57,898 nt of DNA from JAYZQT01 sp964412235 (lineage in GTDB: Bacteria; Pseudomonadota; Alphaproteobacteria; MPNO01; UBA830), in NCBI GenBank assembly GCA_964412235.1, contig CAYPNT010000008.1:1-57898 (forward strand), in the 5' to 3' direction. The notes under the pieces were generated by a model. It did not search any database, was not told where the DNA came from, and saw only the letters and a program-made list of their open reading frames with translations. The stretch's first letter is position 1. Each line of letters opens with the position of its first letter. The position numbers and the translations under genes are program-made. Of the stretch, positions 53,077 to 57,898 are shown piece after piece.

Positions 53077-54405
53077 TTAAAACTGCTTAGAAAATTTCTC
53101 TATAACATCGAGTACATAGGTCAAATGGTCTCGAGTAAGTTCAGGATAAACACCTATCCAAAATGTTCTGTCCACTATGGTGTCAGAATTTTCTAATTTT
53201 CCGCTAACCCTATAGTTCCGCCCTTTCATATATGGCTGACGTATAAGATTACCGCCAAAAAGAAGGCGCGTACCAATATTTTCCTGATTTAACTTTACCA
53301 CTAATTCGTCGCGCGTGAACGGAAGGTTAGGCCTTAAGGTTATCGGAAACCCAAACCAAGAAGGTTCTGTATCACTGGTAGCTTCGGGCAATATGAAAAA
53401 GTCTTCAAGTGCCTGTAGGCCAATTTTAAGTATATCGAAATTCTTGTTTCGGATCTGAATAAATTCTGGGAGATGATCAAGTTGTGCTACGCCGACAGCA
53501 GCCTGCATGTCTGTTATTTTTAAATTGAAGCCGAGGTGGGAATAAATATATTTGTGGTCATAGCCTCTAGGTAAATCCCCTAATTTCCACCCAAAGCGTT
53601 TATTACAGGTGTTGTCCTTTCCCGGTTCACAGTAACAATCTCGGCCCCAATCGCGGAAAGACTCCATTGCTTTAGCCACATGATTGTTGTCTGTAAAAAC
53701 GGCGCCACCTTCGCCCATTGTTATATGATGTGCTGGATAAAAACTTACGGTTCCAACGTCGCCAAAGGTTCCAACATGTTGTCCATTGACCGTAGCGCCA
53801 AGCGCATCGCAACAGTCTTCTATAAGCCAGAGACCGTGGTGTTCACAGAGTTCCTTGATTCGTATGACATCAAACGGGTTTCCAAGAGTATGTGCGAGCA
53901 TGACTCCGCGAGTTTTATCGGTAATTGCCGCCTCTACTGCGCATACGTCGGCGTTATAAGTTGGGATGTGAACATCCACAAAGACCGGCACCAAACCATA
54001 TAGAAGAATCGGATTAACTGTGGTAGGAAACCCGGTGGCACATGTGATAATTTCGTCTCCTGCATTTAATGCCTGTTTTTTTAATGTATGTGACGTTAGT
54101 GCTGAAAAACCGACGAGGTTGGCCGACGAACCAGAATTAACGGTTAAAGCATTTCGAACTCCAATATAATTAGCTAGTCGTTGTTCAAACGACGTGTTGA
54201 AACGCCCAGTAGTCAGCCAAAAATCTAACGCCGAATCTACCAGGGAGCGCATGTCAGTAGAATCATACACACGGCCAGAAACCGGCACACTTGGTTGTGA
54301 AGGCGAAAATGGTTTTGGCGGATTTTTTACATGATAGTATTGCTCTACCAAATCTAGAATCTGGGTCCGTAATTCATCAACATCCCGACTATTATTTTCG
54401 TTCAC
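53077..54405 (-). CDS. rfbH: CDP-6-deoxy-4-keto-hexose 3-dehydrase (RfbH/DdhC)
   Basis: The 442-residue aminotransferase-fold protein has P-V-S-G-R-V, D-F-W-L-T-T-G-R-F, A-G-F-P-T-T-V-N-P-I, E-D-C-C-D-A-L-G, and F-Y-P-A-H-H-I-T-M-G-E-G-G. The usual PLP Lys is replaced by His in this last motif, as in genuine C3 dehydrases. C-terminal conserved Cys residues fit an iron-sulfur cluster (DCYCEPG and N-T-C). It removes the 3-hydroxyl from CDP-4-keto-6-deoxyglucose, on the way to abequose-, paratose- or ascarylose-type sugars. A separate reductase (DdhD) is needed and not seen here. Its start overlaps the end of rfbG. Confidence 0.92.
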   Translation of the reverse strand: MNENNSRDVDELRTQILDLVEQYYHVKNPPKPFSPSQPSVPVSGRVYDSTDMRSLVDSALDFWLTTGRFNTSFEQRLANYIGVRNALTVNSGSSANLVGFSALTSHTLKKQALNAGDEIITCATGFPTTVNPILLYGLVPVFVDVHIPTYNADVCAVEAAITDKTRGVMLAHTLGNPFDVIRIKELCEHHGLWLIEDCCDALGATVNGQHVGTFGDVGTVSFYPAHHITMGEGGAVFTDNNHVAKAMESFRDWGRDCYCEPGKDNTCNKRFGWKLGDLPRGYDHKYIYSHLGFNLKITDMQAAVGVAQLDHLPEFIQIRNKNFDILKIGLQALEDFFILPEATSDTEPSWFGFPITLRPNLPFTRDELVVKLNQENIGTRLLFGGNLIRQPYMKGRNYRVSGKLENSDTIVDRTFWIGVYPELTRDHLTYVLDVIEKFSKQF

Positions 54406-55489
54406 TACGCGAACCCGCAGTTTGTTTTTTGTTAGCTTCTTCGATCATACCAATTTGTGAGAGGGTAATATCGGTCATTTGTTTGCCCGCGGCCCACTCG
54501 CTATACCATTCAGCTGTCATGGACAGTGTTGAATAAAAATCGAAAACCGGGCGCCAGTTTAGTTTGGAATTTGCTTTGGTACTATCGAGTACGAGAACGT
54601 TAGATTCGTGAAGAGCATCATTATTTGTGGCAATGTGTATTGTACCTTTTCCTAGTGCATTGACGAGTATATTTGCTACTTCCCTTACTGGGTGAGTTTC
54701 CCCCGCGTCTGGTCCGACGTTCCACGCCTCATCGTAGCCTTTTTCTTTCTTAAAAAGCAGCTCAGCTAATTTTAAGTATGCCGATAACGCATCTAAGACG
54801 TGTTGCCAGGGACGCAGAGCATCAGGGTTGCGAAGGGTTACAACACCAGTTTCGCCTAAACACCCACGAACAACATCTGCCACAAGCCGGTCTTTTGACC
54901 AATCACCACCCCCGATTACGTTACCGGCACGGACAGTTGCTATGCGCGCGGGGTGCTTTCCCTTACCAAAAAAACTGCGCCTCATCGCTTGAGCCGCAAT
55001 TTCTGTGCACGTTTTGCTAGCACTATAAGGATCATCACCTCCTAAGTCGTCGATTTCGCGATATCCTCGGGATAAATTTCTATTTTCGTACACTTTATCG
55101 CTCGTGACGATCAGAACGCATTCAACCGAGGGTGATTGACGGACAGCATCTAATAATGAAACAGTGCCAACTACATTTGTTGCGAATGTCTCAACGGGCG
55201 TAGCATATGATGTGCGAACCAGGGCTTGTGCGGCCATATGGATAACAATCTCCGCTTTTCCAGATAAGAGGATTTTAACTAGAGCATCTCTATTATTTAT
55301 ATCTTCTGTTATAAACATGCCACGTTGGGAAAGGCTTAGAATGTCGTATAAGTTGGGATCGGTCTGTGGTTTTAGGGAGACGCCCGATACTGTCGCGCCC
55401 ATTTCAGAAAGCCAGAAAGCTAACCAAGATCCCTTGAACCCTGTTTGGCCGGTAATCAACACTTTTCGTCCACGCCAAAATTCACGCAT
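54392..55489 (-). CDS. rfbG: CDP-glucose 4,6-dehydratase
   Basis: The 365-residue protein has V-L-I-T-G-Q-T-G-F-K-G-S-W-L near the start, H-M-A-A-Q-A-L-V-R-T-S-Y, T-S-D-K-V-Y, and Y-S-A-S-K-T, with G-G-G-D-W-S-K-D-R further on, the RfbG pattern. It makes CDP-4-keto-6-deoxyglucose from CDP-glucose. Its end overlaps rfbH by 14 bases, so the two are co-translated. The cytidylyltransferase RfbF that makes CDP-glucose is not in the window. Divergent from the NeuB-like gene across a 463-base gap. Confidence 0.92.
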   Translation of the reverse strand: MREFWRGRKVLITGQTGFKGSWLAFWLSEMGATVSGVSLKPQTDPNLYDILSLSQRGMFITEDINNRDALVKILLSGKAEIVIHMAAQALVRTSYATPVETFATNVVGTVSLLDAVRQSPSVECVLIVTSDKVYENRNLSRGYREIDDLGGDDPYSASKTCTEIAAQAMRRSFFGKGKHPARIATVRAGNVIGGGDWSKDRLVADVVRGCLGETGVVTLRNPDALRPWQHVLDALSAYLKLAELLFKKEKGYDEAWNVGPDAGETHPVREVANILVNALGKGTIHIATNNDALHESNVLVLDSTKANSKLNWRPVFDFYSTLSMTAEWYSEWAAGKQMTDITLSQIGMIEEANKKQTAGSRSERK

Positions 55490-55952
55490 TAGTATCTGCT
55501 TCGTGTTTCATGATCCGGGTTATCAAAACCTGAAATTATTTTCAATGTGTTCAACGTCATTTTCGTGGTAATTATATTATTTGAAAGTTCCAAACATCGG
55601 ACAGAAGAAACGATAGATTTTAATAGTCCGAGTTATAACCCGGTAAACCGTCTACGAAAAATATTCTTTTCGTCTGAACTTTGTCTCAATGTTCTACGGT
55701 AAGTTAATCCCTTTTCCTAAAAGCTATAAAATGTCTGATTTTGTTAACGCACATATACCTTTATGCAGATATTGTGAGGTGCTCTTAAATTTTGTTCTAT
55801 TATGAAATAGACCGTATATAAAGTTTGGTGTAATTTGAATTGACTAGTGAATTTTTCGCGTGCCTCTCCCGTTTGTAAGCCTTTGCCAACCAGCATATTA
55901 GCTAGCACAAAGGATGAGCCAATTTCCCCTTAGATGAAACTCCGAAAGTAAT
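55490..55952. other. Divergent AT-rich intergenic region
   Basis: 463 bases between rfbG and the NeuB-like gene with no supportable gene. It is strongly AT-rich and must carry two divergent promoters. No clear repeat was seen. Confidence 0.4.
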
Positions 55953-57461
55953 ATGAATAACGAAGAAGAAACCAAACCCCTGGTGGTTCTTGAAATGGCA
56001 AACAACCATATGGGGGACCCTCTTCATGGTAAACATATAATTGAAGCTCTTGGGGAGATCACTCAGCCCTATTTAAGCCGCCTGAGCTTTGCGATTAAAT
56101 TCCAGTTTAGGGAATTGCAAACCTTTATCCACGACGATTACAAAGGTGGTGACCTAAAATTTGTAAAACGTTTCGAGGAAACGGTCCTAACGGATAAACA
56201 ATGGGACGGGTTGATTACACAAACTCGAAGCAGCAATTTTTCACTCATTATTACCCCTTTTGACGAGCCGTCAGTTGCGAGGGCCCTAAAATATGATGTT
56301 GATATATTGAAAATCGCGAGCTGCTCTCTGGCAGACTGGCCGCTTATTGAGAAAATTGCCCAAGCTAACAAGGAGGTTATTTTCTCAACCGCTGGTGCTA
56401 ACTTGGAAAATATCGACAATATGGTAGCATTTTTTCAAAATCGTAAGATAGATGCGTCACTCATGCATTGTGTAGGCCTATATCCGACACCTGAAGACGC
56501 ATTAAATATTGGTCAGATAGCCTTCTTTAAACAGCGCTACTCAGATGTCCGAGTGGGGTATTCTACGCATGAGAGCCCCGAACAGCTCAACACGGGCGCT
56601 ATTGCATATGCAATGGGGGGAAGGATCTTCGAGAAACACGTAGCATTGGAAACGGATGACTATGCAATGAATGCTTATTCCGTGTCTCCGGAACAACTTG
56701 GAGCCTGGTTGAAAGTATTAAATTCTGCAATCGAGACGGTCGGACAAAGAAACACCAAAATAGAAAATACAGCGGAGGAAATAAAGTCATTAAGGGGGCT
56801 GCAAAGAGCGATTTTTGTAAAGAAAAACATTAAAGCTGGTGCGATTATATCGGAAGCAGATGTTTATTTCGCCATCCCGGCGTTCGAGGGCACATACGTT
56901 GCAAATGATTTCTCGAAATATACTACATTTGAGGCTGTTAAGGACATTCCGAAAGATAGACCGCTCACCATGGATAATGCCAAGTGTACTGATAAGCGGC
57001 AGTTTGTGAGAGACATAGTTGACAGAGTGCGTACCTTTCTTGCATCAACAAATGTTGTTGTCCCTGATGGGCGAACACTAGAAATTTCTCATCATTACGG
57101 CTTAAAACAGTTTTTTGCGACGGGTCTGGTAATGGCGACGGTAATTAATGAGGAATATTGTAAGAAATTGCTAATAATGTTGCCGGGCCAAGAACATCCA
57201 GAACAGTACCATAAAAAGAAGAAGGAGACCTTTCATGTCCTGTATGGGGAAGTTGTTCTTGCGCTAGATGATGAAAAGAATACTTATGGTCCCGGCGAGG
57301 TAATAACGATTGAACCAAAGGTGCGACATGCTTTTCGTTCTGAAGCCGGCTGCGTAATTGAAGAAATTTCGTCCACTCATTACGTTGGTGATTCCTATTA
57401 CACGGATAGCGCCATTACAAACTCCCCCAATCGCAAAACGTTCGTAACATTCTGGAGATGA
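55953..57461 (+). CDS. NeuB-type synthase fused to SAF and cupin domains
   Basis: The 502-residue protein starts with V-V-L-E-M-A-N-N-H-M-G-D, the opening of sialic acid synthases (NeuB, TIM barrel, residues about 10-270, with K-F-Q-F and Y-S-T-H-E). A SAF antifreeze-like domain follows (about 285-345: R-A-I-F-V-K-K-N-I-K-A-G), then an extra C-terminal cupin (about 375-500: E-H-P-E-Q-Y-H-K-K-K-K-E-T-F-H, G-P-G-E-V-I-T-I-E-P-K-V-R-H). NeuB proteins condense phosphoenolpyruvate with an amino or deoxy sugar. The cupin resembles sugar isomerases. The natural product may be an unusual nonulosonic or related acid. Confidence 0.85.
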   Translation: MNNEEETKPLVVLEMANNHMGDPLHGKHIIEALGEITQPYLSRLSFAIKFQFRELQTFIHDDYKGGDLKFVKRFEETVLTDKQWDGLITQTRSSNFSLIITPFDEPSVARALKYDVDILKIASCSLADWPLIEKIAQANKEVIFSTAGANLENIDNMVAFFQNRKIDASLMHCVGLYPTPEDALNIGQIAFFKQRYSDVRVGYSTHESPEQLNTGAIAYAMGGRIFEKHVALETDDYAMNAYSVSPEQLGAWLKVLNSAIETVGQRNTKIENTAEEIKSLRGLQRAIFVKKNIKAGAIISEADVYFAIPAFEGTYVANDFSKYTTFEAVKDIPKDRPLTMDNAKCTDKRQFVRDIVDRVRTFLASTNVVVPDGRTLEISHHYGLKQFFATGLVMATVINEEYCKKLLIMLPGQEHPEQYHKKKKETFHVLYGEVVLALDDEKNTYGPGEVITIEPKVRHAFRSEAGCVIEEISSTHYVGDSYYTDSAITNSPNRKTFVTFWR

Positions 57462-57898
57462 ATGGTATCGAAAAAACAAATTCACTGGCAATTTTCGATT
57501 ATCTAGCCGGCATCGGAGTAACAAAAGTATTTTTGGTACCCGGCGGCGGAAATATGTTTCTGGTGGATGCCGTCGGGCTTCAAGCTTCGATAGAATTTGT
57601 TCCTACCCACCACGAACAAGCAGCAGTTATTGCGGCAGAGTATTATGGCAGAGAAACAGGAAATCTGGGTGTAGCACTGGTTACGACCGGCCCTGGTAGT
57701 TCAAATGCAGTGACCGGTGTGGCCGGTGCTTGGTTCGACTCTATTCCACTACTTGTCATTGCTGGCCAAGTTAAAAGAGACGACTACAATTATAACGGGG
57801 CTTTGAGGCAAAAAGGGCCTCAGGAAATAAGCATGGTTTCGATGGTTGGTTCGATAACCAAGTTTTGCAAAACCTGTCTTGACCCAGAACAGGTGCTG
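57458..57898 (+). CDS. Thiamine-diphosphate enzyme, acetolactate synthase-like (partial)
   Basis: A 147-residue N-terminal part runs off the window. It has the ThDP-enzyme opening (IFDYLAGIGVTKVFLVPGGG), the Glu in T-H-H-E-Q-A-A that activates ThDP, Y-G-R-E-T-G, and T-T-G-P-G-S-S-N. Its ATGA start overlaps the NeuB-fusion stop, so both are co-translated. ThDP enzymes of this kind in O-antigen loci include YerE, which adds a two-carbon unit to a CDP-3,6-dideoxy-4-keto sugar. The rest of the sequence is needed to judge that. Confidence 0.85.
   Translation, partial: MNGIEKTNSLAIFDYLAGIGVTKVFLVPGGGNMFLVDAVGLQASIEFVPTHHEQAAVIAAEYYGRETGNLGVALVTTGPGSSNAVTGVAGAWFDSIPLLVIAGQVKRDDYNYNGALRQKGPQEISMVSMVGSITKFCKTCLDPEQVL

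Overview
The window reads as a chromosomal segment of a proteobacterium, most likely an alphaproteobacterium, possibly marine. Supporting signs are an HspQ protein, a bactofilin, a Bug/TctC-type periplasmic binding protein, an outer-membrane barrel ending in Phe, purine-rich ribosome binding sites and a tRNA with an encoded CCA. The lineage is an inference from family content; there is no rRNA or other phylogenetic marker here. Region 1 (1-3.2 kb) holds a probable selenoprotein of the AhpD/carboxymuconolactone decarboxylase superfamily, with an in-frame TGA at the second position of a CxxC motif and a SECIS-like hairpin just after it. It is followed by hspQ and by an outer-membrane barrel gene broken by an amber codon after its signal peptide. 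The selenoprotein and hspQ share a 17-bp imperfect dyad upstream. Region 2 (3.2-45.7 kb) is a dense catabolic region for aromatic, heteroaromatic or amide compounds. It contains a gamma-resorcylate decarboxylase-like amidohydrolase, a lone molybdopterin hydroxylase large subunit, a UbiD decarboxylase with a tiny coupled partner, an HpaB-like flavin hydroxylase, five luciferase-like (LLM) flavin monooxygenases, an FAD hydroxylase, two related glutathione transferases, a fused LigB-LigA ring-cleavage dioxygenase, gentisate 1,2-dioxygenase, a Rieske oxygenase, an amidase, an enamidase-like amidohydrolase, a flavin reductase, a 4,5-dihydroxyphthalate decarboxylase-like protein, a zinc alcohol dehydrogenase and a GMC oxidoreductase. 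No transcription factor was recognised, and only one binding protein and one EamA-type exporter represent transport. Housekeeping or unrelated genes are scattered inside it: tRNA-Pro(GGG), a bactofilin, DUF488 and MazG-like proteins, and a Cas4/RecB-type nuclease directly before the enamidase-like gene. Region 3 (45.9-57.9 kb) is a surface-polysaccharide locus, more AT-rich by eye. It has a rhamnosyltransferase-like GT2, a compact rfbBDAC operon for dTDP-L-rhamnose, a membrane GT2, a decayed membrane glycosyltransferase, a HAD phosphatase, the rfbG-rfbH pair for CDP-3,6-dideoxyhexoses on the minus strand, and a divergent NeuB-SAF-cupin fusion overlapping the start of an acetolactate-synthase-like TPP enzyme that runs off the window. 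The last genes suggest an unusual acidic or branched-chain sugar, but that is inference.
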